64,000 bases of DNA from Magnetococcales bacterium (GTDB lineage Bacteria > Pseudomonadota > Magnetococcia > Magnetococcales > Magnetaquicoccaceae): positions 1-64,000 of the forward strand of contig JAANAU010000008.1 of NCBI GenBank assembly GCA_011089965.1. The letters run 5' to 3'. The notes beneath the pieces were generated by a model that saw only the letters and a list, made by a program, of their open reading frames with translations, was not told the DNA's origin and did not search any database. The position numbers and the translations under genes are program-made. Of this stretch, positions 18,002-27,779 are shown in pieces (the first letter of the stretch is position 1; the number at the start of each line of letters is the position of its first letter).

Positions 18002-18553
18002 ATGAAAATCAAACTCATGACCGTGGCATTGACCGTGTTGGCCTTAAGTGCCGGAGGGTGTTCCGGATCGAACTGGAACAGTCCGAATACCCTGGAACAA
18101 CAGAAATTCGCCAAATTCGGCCAAAAGAAAGTCCGTGAAGATGCCCTGGAGGGCAAAGGGGATAACACCTCCGCAGAATTGCTGGGTCAGGAAAGCATCT
18201 TCAGTCTGGGGAGCGGCGGCGGCTCCAAACCAACCCAGGACCAGATCCGCCTGAACAAACTCTACGCCGGAGCCATGGATGTGGTCATGGAGTTGCCGGT
18301 GCAAGTGGCCAACCGCGAAGGTGGGTTCATCTCGACCGACTGGAAAGTGGATCCCAACGATGCCCGTACCCGCTACCGGGTCAATATCCGTCTGTCGGGT
18401 CAGGCCCCGTATGGGGATGTCAAGGTGGTGGTGCTCAAACAGTCCGTGCGCCCGGATGGCTCCTGGCAGGATGCCCCCTCGGATGCGGATGCTGCCCGGC
18501 AGATCGAAAAGGCCATCCGCAAAAAAAGCCAGGAGAGCCGACCCGCGGATTGA
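18002..18553 (+). CDS. DUF3576-family lipoprotein
   Basis: A 183-residue predicted lipoprotein. The N-terminus MKIKLMTVALTVLALSAGGC is a lipoprotein signal peptide with Cys20 as the acylation site, although the -3 position is Ala and not the usual Leu. The body (GGGSKPTQDQIRLNKLYAGAMDVV, then WKVDPNDARTRYRVNIRLSG) matches what I know of DUF3576, a family common in alphaproteobacteria and of unknown function. The open frame reaches back to 17900, but the signal peptide fixes the start at 18002. It is convergent with the next gene, 16 bases away. Confidence 0.8.
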   Translation: MKIKLMTVALTVLALSAGGCSGSNWNSPNTLEQQKFAKFGQKKVREDALEGKGDNTSAELLGQESIFSLGSGGGSKPTQDQIRLNKLYAGAMDVVMELPVQVANREGGFISTDWKVDPNDARTRYRVNIRLSGQAPYGDVKVVVLKQSVRPDGSWQDAPSDADAARQIEKAIRKKSQESRPAD

Positions 18554-18569
18554 ACGCAACCCCAAACCT

Positions 18570-19133
18570 TCAAGCCGCAATGACTGTCCCTTCTGTGCCG
18601 CTTTCCGGCAATCCGGGGGTTGCAGCCTTGCTGCCAACAGGACGAACCGGTAACGGCAAGGTCAAATTGATCAGCGTATCCCCGGCACTGGTCAACGGTT
18701 TGTATTGACCGCCCCGGTAATCCTGAAACTCGATCTGACAGTTGGTGTCAGACACCCGACGCAGAATATCCATGGCCACCGATGCCTTGATGTGGGCCAG
18801 ACAAATGCCGCATCCCGCCTTGTCGGTGACGACAATGGAAAACAGACGAATCGAGTTGGAAATGGTTGCCAATGGCTCATCTTTGAGATAACCCAACTCG
18901 ATCAAACTCTCCGGCGTGCCGCAGATGGACTGGGGATAGGCGTTGCGGTCCCGGTAGTACTTGATGCAGGCCCGGCTGAGCACGAAAAACATTCCCAACA
19001 AGACGGTGAGCTTGTCCGAGGGCATCTCTTCCTGAATGGTGGCTTCGCGCAGAGTGCGCAGCTTGAGCAACAACATGAACAACAGTATCAGACCGATGAG
19101 CAACAGGAAAATGGAGATGAAAGGGTATTCCAT
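18570..19133 (-). CDS. Hypothetical membrane-anchored protein, 187 residues
   Basis: One N-terminal transmembrane segment (about residues 4-25, FISIFLLLIGLILLFMLLLKL) with the rest probably cytoplasmic. The soluble part has CGICLAH near the centre and several other Cys residues. A TTG six codons upstream (19151) is an alternative start; the ATG at 19133 puts the hydrophobic segment directly at the N-terminus. No family is recognised. Confidence 0.65.
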   Translation of the reverse strand: MEYPFISIFLLLIGLILLFMLLLKLRTLREATIQEEMPSDKLTVLLGMFFVLSRACIKYYRDRNAYPQSICGTPESLIELGYLKDEPLATISNSIRLFSIVVTDKAGCGICLAHIKASVAMDILRRVSDTNCQIEFQDYRGGQYKPLTSAGDTLINLTLPLPVRPVGSKAATPGLPESGTEGTVIAA

Positions 19134-19329
19134 GACGATCCGTCCACGCAAAAGAGGGAAACCTGCTCAAGTCTGTATCATGAGGCGTGCCAGTTTGTGC
19201 ATGTCAACCCAAGAAAAATAATTTGCAACCTGAGCCGCTGCCATGACACTATGACAGAGTTTGATGTTATTCTAATAATCCGATCCCCACGCCATACCGT
19301 GACACTCAACCACCTGGAGGTATTCTATC

Positions 19330-19554
19330 ATGGCTGACTCGACCCTCGACGCCAAGGGACTGAACTGCCCACTGCCGATCCTGCGCGCCAAAAAGGCCCT
19401 CAAAGAGCTGGCCCCCGGACAAGTGCTGGCCATCGAGGCCACGGATCCGGGTTCGGCCAAGGATTTTGAATCGTTCTGCTCCCAGACCGGCAACACCCTC
19501 GTCAAGGCTTCGGAAGCGGGTGGCGTCTACTATTACGAAATTCGCAAATCCTGA
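19330..19554 (+). CDS. tusA: TusA/SirA-family sulfur carrier protein
   Basis: A 74-residue protein with the family's CPxP motif (NCPLPILRAKKAL, Cys13), the cysteine that carries persulfide sulfur. The LNCPLP and GGVYYYEIRK ends match the usual length and fold. A GGAGG ribosome-binding site precedes the ATG. The DsrE-type gene follows 25 bases downstream, so the two probably pass sulfur between them, in tRNA thiolation or in dissimilatory sulfur metabolism. Which tusA subgroup it belongs to cannot be told here. Confidence 0.88.
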   Translation: MADSTLDAKGLNCPLPILRAKKALKELAPGQVLAIEATDPGSAKDFESFCSQTGNTLVKASEAGGVYYYEIRKS

Positions 19555-19579
19555 TCCAAAAACGAGGAGGATTGCCGCC

Positions 19580-20047
19580 ATGTCGCAAAAGAAATTGGCG
19601 ATCATCGCCACCAAGGGCACCCTGGACTTTGCCTATCCGCCGTTGATTCTGGCCACCACGGCTGCGGCCCTGGATTACGAGGTGACCATCTTCTGGACCT
19701 TCTACGGTTTGCAGGTCGTGAAGAAAAATCCTGACTTGAAGATCTCTCCCCTGGGCAATCCGGCCATGCCCATGCCCGTGCCCATGCCGGTGTTGGTGCA
19801 GGTTCTGCCCGGCATGGAGAGCATGGCCACCATCATGATGAAACAGAAAATGGCCGGCAAAGGGGTGGCCTCCATCGGCGAGTTGATGTCCATGGCTCTC
19901 GAATCGGATGTCAAGATGATCGCCTGTCAAATGACCGTCGATCTGTTCGACTTCAAACACGAAGAGTTGATCGACGGATTGGAATATGCCGGCGCAGCCC
20001 GCTTCTTTGAAGTGGCTCAAGATGCGGATATTGTGTTGTTCATCTAG
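19580..20047 (+). CDS. DsrE-like sulfur-trafficking protein (DrsE_2 type)
   Basis: A 155-residue protein opening with KLAIIATKGTLDFAYPPLILA and containing GNPAMPMPVPMP, ACQMTVDLF with the conserved Cys, and the ending DADIVLFI. These are features of the DrsE_2 family seen beside tusA and rhodanese genes in sulfur oxidisers. The start at 19580 is set by GAGGAGG upstream; the frame is open further back only because it overlaps tusA. A strong terminator follows at 20056-20096. Confidence 0.85.
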   Translation: MSQKKLAIIATKGTLDFAYPPLILATTAAALDYEVTIFWTFYGLQVVKKNPDLKISPLGNPAMPMPVPMPVLVQVLPGMESMATIMMKQKMAGKGVASIGELMSMALESDVKMIACQMTVDLFDFKHEELIDGLEYAGAARFFEVAQDADIVLFI

Positions 20048-20055
20048 GTTGCAAG

Positions 20056-20096
20056 CCGGGATCAGGGGGGTGTTTCCCCCCTGCCCGGATTTTTTT
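20056..20096 (+). terminator. Rho-independent terminator of the tusA-dsrE unit
   Basis: CCGG-(GAT)-CAGGGGGG pairs with CCCCCCTG-(C)-CCGG around a TGTTT loop, followed by seven T residues at 20090-20096. It begins nine bases after the dsrE-like stop codon. Confidence 0.85.
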
Positions 20097-20185
20097 GCAT
20101 CCGTTGCTTTTGAATGCATGATGAACCGTTGCGAGATGGGACGTTAACGGCTATAAAAAACGTTTCAAATCAGTACGGAGGCATC

Positions 20186-21358
20186 ATGAACGACATTCAG
20201 TGCATCATGTCCACCTATGGACGTTCCCCGGTCGCCTTTACACGTGGCGTCGGCACCCGGCTGTGGGACGAGGAAGGCCGGGAATATCTGGATTTTCTCG
20301 CTGGCATCGGCGTCAACAACCTGGGCCACTGTCCGCCCAAGGTGACTGCGGCCATCTGCGCCCAGGCCGGACAGCTCATCCATACTTCCAATCTCTATCG
20401 CATTCCGCTCCAGGAACAACTGGCGCGACGGCTGACCGCAACCTGTTTTGCCGATCAGGCCTTTTTTTGCAACAGCGGTGCGGAAGCCAATGAAGCGGCC
20501 ATCAAGTTGACCCGCAAATACATGCGCGATCACGGTCAACCAGGTCGTTTTGAAATCATCACCGCTGTCCACGGCTTTCATGGTCGCACCCTGGCCACGC
20601 TCTCCGCAACTGCCCAGGAAAAGGTGCAGCGCGGCTTTGAACCGTTGATGCCGGGTTTTCGTTATGTTCCCTTTAATGATGCCGGTTGCGTGGAACGGGC
20701 CATCAGTCCGTATACCGCGGGCATCCTGGTGGAGCCGATTCAGGGTGAGTCCGGGGTGCGCATCCCGGATGAAGGGTATCTGGAGGCGTTGCGCGCCATT
20801 GCCGACCGTCATGGGTTGTTGCTGATCTTCGACGAAGTGCAGACCGGCATGGGGCGTACCGGCAAATTCTGGAGCCATCAATGGAGTACCATGACCCCGG
20901 ATATCATGACGGTTGCCAAAGGGTTGGCTTCCGGCGTGCCCATGGGGGCCTGTCTGGCCAGTGCCAAGGTGGCGGCATCGTTCTCTCCCGGCACCCATGC
21001 CTCGACCTTTGGTGGCAATCCTTTGGCCTGCGCCGCTGCACTCGCCACCCTGGAATCCTTGATCGATGACGGGGTGATCGCCGGAGTGGCCGCGCGCAGT
21101 GCTCAACTGGTCCAGCGTCTGGACAGCCTGGCAGCCTCTCATTCCATGATCAAAACCACCCGTTGCCGGGGTCTGATGGCTGCCGTGGAACTCAATGGCG
21201 GTGCCGAAGAGGTGGCGGCCATGTGTCTGAATCGCGGACTGCTGTTGAGCCTTCAAATGGGCACTACCTTGCGCATGCTGCCCCCCTTGACCATTACGCC
21301 AGAAGAGATCGACCAGGGGATGGCCATTCTGGATGGCGTGTTGAGCGATCTTTTTTGA
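20186..21358 (+). CDS. argD: Acetylornithine aminotransferase
   Basis: A 390-residue PLP enzyme that converts N-acetylglutamate semialdehyde to N-acetylornithine in arginine synthesis. Class III aminotransferase motifs are present: CNSGAEANEAAIKL, HGFHGRTLATLS, LLIFDEVQTGMGRTGKFW and the PLP lysine in TVAKGLASGVPMGA. GGAGG five bases before the ATG at 20186 defines the start; the frame extends back to 20114 without support. argF follows 13 bases after the stop. Confidence 0.94.
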   Translation: MNDIQCIMSTYGRSPVAFTRGVGTRLWDEEGREYLDFLAGIGVNNLGHCPPKVTAAICAQAGQLIHTSNLYRIPLQEQLARRLTATCFADQAFFCNSGAEANEAAIKLTRKYMRDHGQPGRFEIITAVHGFHGRTLATLSATAQEKVQRGFEPLMPGFRYVPFNDAGCVERAISPYTAGILVEPIQGESGVRIPDEGYLEALRAIADRHGLLLIFDEVQTGMGRTGKFWSHQWSTMTPDIMTVAKGLASGVPMGACLASAKVAASFSPGTHASTFGGNPLACAAALATLESLIDDGVIAGVAARSAQLVQRLDSLAASHSMIKTTRCRGLMAAVELNGGAEEVAAMCLNRGLLLSLQMGTTLRMLPPLTITPEEIDQGMAILDGVLSDLF

Positions 21359-21371
21359 TGGATGGCGCATC

Positions 21372-22334
21372 ATGACGACCTTTCTTGCCACCAAACGGGA
21401 TTTGTTGACCTTTGATGACGTGACCCCAGAGGAGATCCGTCGTCTTTTCCAACGCACGGCCTGGCTCAAGCAGAACCGTCGCATCCGCTCCAATCAGCCC
21501 ACTCTGGCCGGACGTTCGTTGGGCATGATCTTTGAAAAACCCTCCACCCGTACTCGCGTCTCCTTTGAGACCGGCATGTTCGAGTTGGGTGGTCAGGCGT
21601 TGTTCCTGTCGTCCCAGGAGATCCAGTTGGGAAGGGGGGAGGAGTTGTCGGATTCGGCACGGGTGTTGTCCCGTTATGTGGATGCCATCATGGTGCGCAC
21701 CTTTGCCCATAAAAAGGTCGAAGTGTTGGCCGAATATGCCACGGTTCCGGTGATCAACGGTTTGTCGGACGATTTTCATCCCTGTCAGGTGTTGGCGGAT
21801 CTTTTCACCTATGAGGAGCATCGGGGGGCGATCACCGGCAAGAGCGTGGCCTGGATCGGGGATGGCAACAACATGGCCAACTCCTGGATTCAGGCCTCTG
21901 CCAAACTCGGTTTTCGTCTGGTGTTGGCCTGTCCGGAAGGGTATGAACCCGAATCAACCTGTCTGGCCCGTGCCCGGCAGCAGGCGCAACAGACCGGCGG
22001 GGTCATTGAGGTGGTTCGTTCCCCGCGCGATGCCGTCTTTCAGGCCGATCTGGTGTGTACCGATACCTGGACCTCCATGGGTCAGGAGGCCGAGCAGCGC
22101 AAGCGTCAACAGGCGTTTGCCGATTATTGTGTGGATCAGGCGTTGATGGCCACCGCCAGCTCTGATGCCTTGTTCATGCACTGTCTGCCCGCCCACCGTG
22201 GCGAAGAGGTGACGGCCGAGGTGATGGACGGACCCCAATCGGTCATTTGGGATGAGGCGGAAAATCGTTTGCATGTCCAAAAGGCGTTGCTGGAGTGGTT
22301 GATGGGGGTGGATATCGGGGTTGTCAAGGATTGA
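21372..22334 (+). CDS. argF: Ornithine carbamoyltransferase
   Basis: A 320-residue enzyme making citrulline from ornithine and carbamoyl phosphate. It has the carbamoyl-phosphate motif STRTRVSFE, HPCQ and the ornithine-binding HCLPAHRGEEV (HCLP) near the C-terminus, which separates it from aspartate carbamoyltransferase. It is downstream of argD in the same unit; repeat R4 separates it from argG. Confidence 0.95.
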   Translation: MTTFLATKRDLLTFDDVTPEEIRRLFQRTAWLKQNRRIRSNQPTLAGRSLGMIFEKPSTRTRVSFETGMFELGGQALFLSSQEIQLGRGEELSDSARVLSRYVDAIMVRTFAHKKVEVLAEYATVPVINGLSDDFHPCQVLADLFTYEEHRGAITGKSVAWIGDGNNMANSWIQASAKLGFRLVLACPEGYEPESTCLARARQQAQQTGGVIEVVRSPRDAVFQADLVCTDTWTSMGQEAEQRKRQQAFADYCVDQALMATASSDALFMHCLPAHRGEEVTAEVMDGPQSVIWDEAENRLHVQKALLEWLMGVDIGVVKD

Positions 22335-22340
22335 AAAAAT

Positions 22341-22474
22341 TGAAAAAAAAGAGGGGGTCTGGGGGATTCATCCCCCAGGGTTTGATTTTAAAAATAAAAA
22401 ATTTTTAGAATGTTTTGTTTTTAAAGACTGAAAGTCCCAGGGTGGCTCTCGCCCCTGGACCCCTGATGATGGTG
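22341..22474 (+). repeat. Mosaic hairpin repeat R4
   Basis: Carries the CTGGGGGATTCATCCCCCAG hairpin, an AT spacer unlike R1-R3, and a variant last hairpin, CAGGG-TGGCTCTCG-CCCCTG, before GACCCCTGATGATGG. It sits between argF and argG, so it splits the arginine genes into two blocks. Confidence 0.9.
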
Positions 22475-22562
22475 CATGACTCATGGGGTTGATGGATTTG
22501 TATTAATTTTTGTTTTTATCTTCTGCCGTTCTGGATTTCGATCAGCAAAGGAGCATGCGAAC

Positions 22563-23783
22563 ATGCCAAAACCAGTCAAAAAAGCGGTCCTGGCCTACTC
22601 GGGAGGCCTGGATACCTCGATCATCCTCAAATGGTTGCAGGAACACTATCAGTGCGAAGTGGTGGCCTTCTGCGCGGATCTGGGTCAGGGCGAAGAGCTG
22701 GAACCGGCACGTCAGAAAGCCCTGGCCATGGGGGTGAAGGAGATCTTCATCGAAGACCTGAAAGAGGAGTTCGTGCGGGATTTCGTCTTTCCGATGTACC
22801 GCGCCAATGCCCTGTATGAAGGGGTGTACCACCTGGGCACCTCCATTGCCCGTCCGCTGATTGCCAAACGCCAGATCGAAATTGCCACGCTGACCGGTGC
22901 GGATGCGGTCTCCCATGGCGCCACCGGCAAAGGGAATGACCAGGTGCGCTTTGAACTGGCCTATCACGCCCTGCGTCCGGAGATCCGGGTGATCGCCCCC
23001 TGGCGCGAATGGGATCTGACCTCGCGGGAAAAGCTTCTGGCCTATGCCGAGACCAACGGCATTCCGATTGCCCGGGACAAACGGGGAGAAGCGCCCTATT
23101 CCATGGATCGCAACCTGTTGCACCTCTCCTTTGAAGGCAAGGCGCTGGAAGACCCCTGGAAAGAACCGGACGAAGAGATGTTTATTTTATCGGTCTCTCC
23201 GGAACGGGCACCGGACCAACCCACCTATGTGGAATTGACCTTTGAACAGGGGGATCCGGTGGCCGTGGATGGGGAACGGCTGTCACCTGCCAATCTGCTG
23301 ACCCGCCTGAACGCTTTGGGAGGTGCCAACGGCATTGGTCGCGTGGATCTGGTGGAAAACCGCTATGTGGGGATGAAATCCCGGGGCGTGTACGAAACGC
23401 CGGGCGGCACCATCCTGGGCGTTGCCCACCGCGCCATGGAGTCTCTGACCCTGGATCGGGAGGCGGCTCATCTCAAGGATGAACTGGCCCCGCGCTATGC
23501 CTCTCTGGTGTACAACGGCTACTGGTTTTCGCCGGAACGGCTCATGTTGCAGGCATTGATCGATGCCTCTCAGAGCTTTGTCTCCGGGGTGGTGCGTCTG
23601 AAACTCTACAAGGGCAATGTGACCGTGGTGGGACGACGCTCGGAACAGTCGCTGTTTGATCCGAAGATCGTCACCTTTGAAGAGGATCATGGGGCATATG
23701 ATCAGTCCGATGCCACCGGATTCATCAAGCTGAACGCTTTGAGGATGCGCATCGCAGCTTTGGTGCGTCAGCAACGGCCATGA
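22563..23783 (+). CDS. argG: Argininosuccinate synthase
   Basis: A 406-residue ATP-dependent ligase joining citrulline and aspartate. The N-type ATP pyrophosphatase loop AYSGGLDTS lies at residues 12-20, and [10 protein letters not shown] and YETPGG-like family motifs are present. The start at 22563 follows AAGGAG by nine bases; the frame is open upstream to 22476 but that part is AT-rich intergenic DNA. The stop overlaps argH (ATGA). Confidence 0.96.
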   Translation: MPKPVKKAVLAYSGGLDTSIILKWLQEHYQCEVVAFCADLGQGEELEPARQKALAMGVKEIFIEDLKEEFVRDFVFPMYRANALYEGVYHLGTSIARPLIAKRQIEIATLTGADAVSHGATGKGNDQVRFELAYHALRPEIRVIAPWREWDLTSREKLLAYAETNGIPIARDKRGEAPYSMDRNLLHLSFEGKALEDPWKEPDEEMFILSVSPERAPDQPTYVELTFEQGDPVAVDGERLSPANLLTRLNALGGANGIGRVDLVENRYVGMKSRGVYETPGGTILGVAHRAMESLTLDREAAHLKDELAPRYASLVYNGYWFSPERLMLQALIDASQSFVSGVVRLKLYKGNVTVVGRRSEQSLFDPKIVTFEEDHGAYDQSDATGFIKLNALRMRIAALVRQQRP

Positions 23784-25162
23784 GTCGGTATAAAGCCTGG
23801 GGAGGGCGTTTTTCCCAACCCACCGATGCCTTCATGGAGGTGTTTTCCGCATCGATCCACTACGATGCACGGCTGTTCCGTCAGGACATCCAGGGATCGA
23901 TGGTCCACTGTCGCATGCTGGCGCGCCAGGGGATCATCGCCGAAGCCGAATCCGACCTGATTCTGGGCGGTCTGGCCCGGGTCAAGGTGGAGATCGAAGA
24001 GGGCCGCCTGCCTTTTCGCGATGAGCAGGAAGATATCCATATGCATGTGGAAAATCGCCTGCGCGAGCTGATCGGACCGGTGGCCGGCAAACTCCATACC
24101 GCCCGTTCCCGCAACGATCAGGTGGCCACGGATCTCAGGTTGTGGCTGCGCGAAGAGGTGGATGCCATTCGCGAGGCGCTGCGCACCTTGCAACGGATCC
24201 TGTTGACCCTGGCCGAGGCCCACATCGAAACCATCATGCCTGGTTTCACCCATCTGCAAAACGCCCAGCCGGTCACGTTTGGTCACCATCTCATGGCCTA
24301 TTTCGAGATGCTGGATCGGGACCGGCAACGTTTTGCCGAGGTGCGTCAACGCATCAACCAACTCCCGTTGGGAGCAGCCGCTTTGGCCGGAACCCCGTAT
24401 CCGATTGATCGGGAATGGGTGGCCAAGGAGTTGGGATTTGCTGGTGTGTGCCAGAACTCTTTGGATGCGGTGTCGGATCGGGATTTCGTCATCGAGAGCG
24501 CTGCGGCCTGTGCCGTGGTGATGATGCACCTGTCGCGTTTTTCCGAGGAGCTGATTCTCTGGTCTTCGCCTGCGTTCGGATTTGTCGAGTTGTCGGACGC
24601 CTTTGCCACGGGTTCGAGCATCATGCCGCAAAAGAAGAATCCGGATGCCCCGGAACTGGTGCGCGGCAAGAGTGGACGGGTGACCGGTCATCTGATGGGG
24701 CTTTTGACCTTGATGAAAGGGTTGCCCCTGTCGTACAACCGGGACATGCAGGAGGACAAGGAGGCGATCTTTGACACCATCGACACGGTGCGTGGCTGTC
24801 TGAAGGTGTTTGCCGGCATGCTGGCCGAGATCCGCGTCAACCGGACGGCCATGGCTTTGGCTGCCAAGGTGGGATTCACCACGGCCACGGATCTGGCGGA
24901 TTATCTGGCCCGTCAGGGGATTCCGTTCCGCAAGGCCCACGAGGTGTCGGGCCGACTGGTGCGGCTGTGCGTGGAGAGCGGACGCGCCCTGGAACAGCTC
25001 TCGTTGAGCGAAATGCAGACAGCAGATGCGCGCATTGGGCCGGACGTGATGGAGGTGTTGACCGTACACGCTTCGGTCAATGCCCGCAAGGTGATCGGCG
25101 GAACCGCCTTTGCCACGGTGCGCAGCGCCATCGAGGCCGCCCGGGAGCGGCTGGATGGATGA
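23780..25162 (+). CDS. argH: Argininosuccinate lyase
   Basis: A 460-residue enzyme of the fumarase/aspartase superfamily, releasing arginine and fumarate. The signature [12 protein letters not shown] contains the catalytic serine loop; [19 protein letters not shown] and [16 protein letters not shown] are conserved active-site stretches. It starts inside the argG stop and ends inside the methyltransferase start, so argG, argH and the next gene are coupled. Confidence 0.96.
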   Translation: MSRYKAWGGRFSQPTDAFMEVFSASIHYDARLFRQDIQGSMVHCRMLARQGIIAEAESDLILGGLARVKVEIEEGRLPFRDEQEDIHMHVENRLRELIGPVAGKLHTARSRNDQVATDLRLWLREEVDAIREALRTLQRILLTLAEAHIETIMPGFTHLQNAQPVTFGHHLMAYFEMLDRDRQRFAEVRQRINQLPLGAAALAGTPYPIDREWVAKELGFAGVCQNSLDAVSDRDFVIESAAACAVVMMHLSRFSEELILWSSPAFGFVELSDAFATGSSIMPQKKNPDAPELVRGKSGRVTGHLMGLLTLMKGLPLSYNRDMQEDKEAIFDTIDTVRGCLKVFAGMLAEIRVNRTAMALAAKVGFTTATDLADYLARQGIPFRKAHEVSGRLVRLCVESGRALEQLSLSEMQTADARIGPDVMEVLTVHASVNARKVIGGTAFATVRSAIEAARERLDG

Positions 25163-26135
25163 GCCTCTGCGGCTGGATCCTGACCCGGATGAACTCAATG
25201 GCGATGCCGAACTGACCATTGAAGAGAAAAGAAGATATGCACGCCGCTGCCGGCAGGGGCTGTTTTTCAAGGTTCCAGCCCATCTGCCCACAGCCTCCCT
25301 CTTTGTCCACCATGACCGCCCACTGTTCAGACAACTCCTGAAACGTGAACCTGGCGCTTCACCGGGCCGACACTACACCAATCTGGCCTTGCATCAACTG
25401 GTCATGCGTTATTGTCCCGGGCAGGCCGAGATTCTGGATGTGGGGTGCGGTGCCGGAGGGTTTGTTCAAAGAGTGGAGGCGTGCGGCATTGCAGGCCGTT
25501 ATCTGGGGGTGGATGTCCTGGAGCGCAGCAACTGGCAATGGCTGGAGCAACGCCCGGGACCAGCCGTGCATGCCCGGTTTCTGGTGCAACCCGCTGAACG
25601 GATGACATTCGATCAACAGTTTGATTTCGTGATCTGTTCACACTCTTTGGAGCATCAACGGTTTCCCTCGGAGTCGCTGGTGCGCATCCATGCAGCACTG
25701 AAACCCGGGGCATATGGGGTGCTGTTCGTGCCCGCTCCCTGGGCCTATCTGTTGTATGGTCAACATGGCTGGCGCTATTTTCAACCGGCTCACCTGGAGA
25801 CCTTGTGTCGCCAGGCCGGTTTGCAGATCGAAACATTTTATCCCATTGGCGGTTTGTTTTCGTTTCTGGTGCATTGGGTCTGTATTGCCTGGCTGGAATC
25901 GGGCGTGGCGTACCAGGTGCTGACCGGGCAGTATCTGCATTGGAGAATCCAGAGGATTCTGGATGGTCTGCGTTTCCGGTCGTTGCGCAAGAATCGTTAT
26001 TCCGTTGCATGTTATGCCTTTTTGAACCGTCTGCTCATGCCGCTCGATGTGTTGGTGTCCCGGCCCAGCCATCTGTATGCTCTGGTGGTGCGCCGTCCTG
26101 AAGCCAGTGCGGATGTGTATGGATCCAGCCGGTAA
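25155..26135 (+). CDS. Class I SAM-dependent methyltransferase
   Basis: A 326-residue protein with the SAM motif [16 protein letters not shown] near residue 97 and a Methyltransf_11/23-type layout ([27 protein letters not shown]). The C-terminal third is rich in aromatic and arginine residues, possibly membrane-peripheral. The ATG at 25155 overlaps the argH stop by eight bases. The substrate is unknown; similar enzymes act on quinones, lipids or sugars. Its place between argH and pyrR gives no clear metabolic hint. Confidence 0.8.
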   Translation: MDEPLRLDPDPDELNGDAELTIEEKRRYARRCRQGLFFKVPAHLPTASLFVHHDRPLFRQLLKREPGASPGRHYTNLALHQLVMRYCPGQAEILDVGCGAGGFVQRVEACGIAGRYLGVDVLERSNWQWLEQRPGPAVHARFLVQPAERMTFDQQFDFVICSHSLEHQRFPSESLVRIHAALKPGAYGVLFVPAPWAYLLYGQHGWRYFQPAHLETLCRQAGLQIETFYPIGGLFSFLVHWVCIAWLESGVAYQVLTGQYLHWRIQRILDGLRFRSLRKNRYSVACYAFLNRLLMPLDVLVSRPSHLYALVVRRPEASADVYGSSR

Positions 26136-26222
26136 CCGGGTTCCTGCTTGTCAACCCTTCCCGATGGCTGGCTGGATGGTGTAAGGTGGAACGGATCCAG
26201 CATGACGCCTTTTTCAGCCGCA

Positions 26223-26236
26223 GAATCGGGAGGTTC
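26223..26236 (+). promoter_or_regulatory. PyrR-type RNA loop overlapping the pyrR ribosome-binding site
   Basis: GAATC-GGGA-GGTTC can fold into a 5-bp stem with a GNRA tetraloop. It reads ARUC then GNGAGGYU, which is the PyrR-binding consensus I recall from Bacillus with two loop bases missing. The ribosome-binding site GGGAGG (26228-26233) lies inside it, five bases from the ATG. PyrR binding could block its own translation; this is inferred. Confidence 0.4.
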
Positions 26237-26238
26237 CG

Positions 26239-26790
26239 ATGTCCGCCTTATCCCCACGTGAAGAGATGCTGCTTTCAGCGGATGAGACCCGTACGGTGAT
26301 TCAACAGATGGCCGGAAAGATCCTGGCCAACCTGAATCAACCGGAAAAACGGGTGCTGGTCGGGATCCGGCGCGGAGGAGCGGTGGTGGCCAGATTGCTG
26401 CGTGCGCAATTGCAGGCAGCGGTCCAGGTGGAGATCCCGATAGGTTATCTGGATATTACTTTTTATCGGGATGATCTGCGCACCATTGCCCCCAATCCGG
26501 TGGTGGGCGCGACCGATCTTGCCATGTCGATTGACAATCGGCGCATCATTTTAGTGGATGATGTGCTGTTCACGGGTCGCACCATCCGGGCTGCATTGAA
26601 TGCATTGTTTGATTATGGTCGCCCGGAAGGGGTGGAGTTGGCCGTGCTGGTGGATCGGGGCGGACGGCAGTTGCCGATCCAGCCGGATTATGCCGGTCGT
26701 CTGGTGGAGGCCGGATCCGGAGAGACCATCAAGCTGGTGGAACACCCTCCGGGGGAGTGGAACGTGGTGCGTCGGCGTCCCGTGACATGA
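26239..26790 (+). CDS. pyrR: PyrR: pyrimidine operon regulator / uracil phosphoribosyltransferase
   Basis: A 183-residue member of the PRPP-binding family with the loop IILVDDVLFTGRTIRAAL and GIRRGGAVVARLL, typical of PyrR. It can bind pyr mRNA in a UMP-dependent way and has uracil phosphoribosyltransferase activity. It leads the pyrB-pyrC-pyrK set. GGGAGG precedes the ATG and lies in a hairpin resembling a PyrR site. pyrB starts 29 bases after the stop. Confidence 0.93.
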   Translation: MSALSPREEMLLSADETRTVIQQMAGKILANLNQPEKRVLVGIRRGGAVVARLLRAQLQAAVQVEIPIGYLDITFYRDDLRTIAPNPVVGATDLAMSIDNRRIILVDDVLFTGRTIRAALNALFDYGRPEGVELAVLVDRGGRQLPIQPDYAGRLVEAGSGETIKLVEHPPGEWNVVRRRPVT

Positions 26791-26819
26791 GACGCATTGA
26801 GCAGGAGAAAAGATAACGC

Positions 26820-27779
26820 ATGGGAACCCATCTGTGGAATCGCAAACACCTCCTGGGCATGGCGGATCTGGGCCGCGAGGAGATTCAGTCCATATTGGAT
26901 GCCGCCGCCTCCTTGCGTGAGGTCAACCGGCGTGACATCAAAAAAGTCCCCACCTTGCGGGGCAAAACGGTCATCAATCTGTTTTATGAAAACTCCACCC
27001 GCACCCGCACCTCGTTCGAGTTGGCAGGCAAGCGCATGTCGGCGGATGTGATCAACATGTCGGTGGCCTCCAGTTCGGTGAAAAAGGGGGAAACCCTGAT
27101 CGATACCCTGGCCACGTTGCAGGCCATGAATCCGGATGTGGTGGTGATCCGTCATCCGGAGTCGGGTGCCCAGGAGTTTCTGGCGCGCCATCTGGATGCG
27201 GCCATTGTCAATGCCGGGGATGGACGACACGAACATCCGACCCAGGCCCTGCTGGACCTGTTGACCATCCACGATCATCTGCCGTTGCTGGATCGGGAGG
27301 GTTTTGCCGGGTTGGTGGTGGCGGTGTGCGGAGATGCCCTGCATTCGCGGGTGGCCCGTTCCATTGCACTGGGGTTGCGGACCATGGGGGGCGAGGTGCG
27401 GTTCGTGGGTCCGCCCGGTTTGATTCCCCCTCGGGCCGAAGAGGCGTTCGGGGTGCGGGTCTATCATGACATGGAGGCCGGACTGGACGGGGTGCATGTG
27501 GTCATGGCGCTGCGGCTGCAACTGGAGCGGATGAGTGTGGGTTTCATTCCGAGCGTACGGGAATATTTTGCCTTTTGGGGTGTGACCCGGGCGCGTCTGG
27601 CGCGGGCAGCGCCCGGGGCGTTCGTGATGCATCCCGGACCGATCAATCGGGGTGTGGAGATCGCATCGGATGTGGCGGATGATCCGGAGCGGTCGGTGAT
27701 TCTGGAGCAGGTGGCCAATGGTTTGGCCGTGCGCATGGCAGTGCTTTACCGGTTGTGCGGTGTGGGAGGCGGACGATGA
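26820..27779 (+). CDS. pyrB: Aspartate carbamoyltransferase, catalytic chain
   Basis: A 319-residue enzyme making carbamoyl aspartate. It shows the carbamoyl-phosphate loop [24 protein letters not shown] and [11 protein letters not shown], the last typical of pyrB and not argF. AGGAG lies 12 bases before the ATG. No pyrI regulatory-chain gene follows; the stop overlaps pyrC by four bases. Confidence 0.95.
   Translation: MGTHLWNRKHLLGMADLGREEIQSILDAAASLREVNRRDIKKVPTLRGKTVINLFYENSTRTRTSFELAGKRMSADVINMSVASSSVKKGETLIDTLATLQAMNPDVVVIRHPESGAQEFLARHLDAAIVNAGDGRHEHPTQALLDLLTIHDHLPLLDREGFAGLVVAVCGDALHSRVARSIALGLRTMGGEVRFVGPPGLIPPRAEEAFGVRVYHDMEAGLDGVHVVMALRLQLERMSVGFIPSVREYFAFWGVTRARLARAAPGAFVMHPGPINRGVEIASDVADDPERSVILEQVANGLAVRMAVLYRLCGVGGGR

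Noticed and set aside
22341-22474. R4 and other mosaic repeats as ordinary terminators
   Set aside because: Hairpins are strong and some have T runs on one side, but copies lie in either orientation to the genes around them and carry several hairpins, so a plain terminator call does not cover them.
23768-25291. A 507-codon reverse frame opposite argH
   Set aside because: Fully antisense to a clear enzyme gene with conserved motifs; no support of its own.
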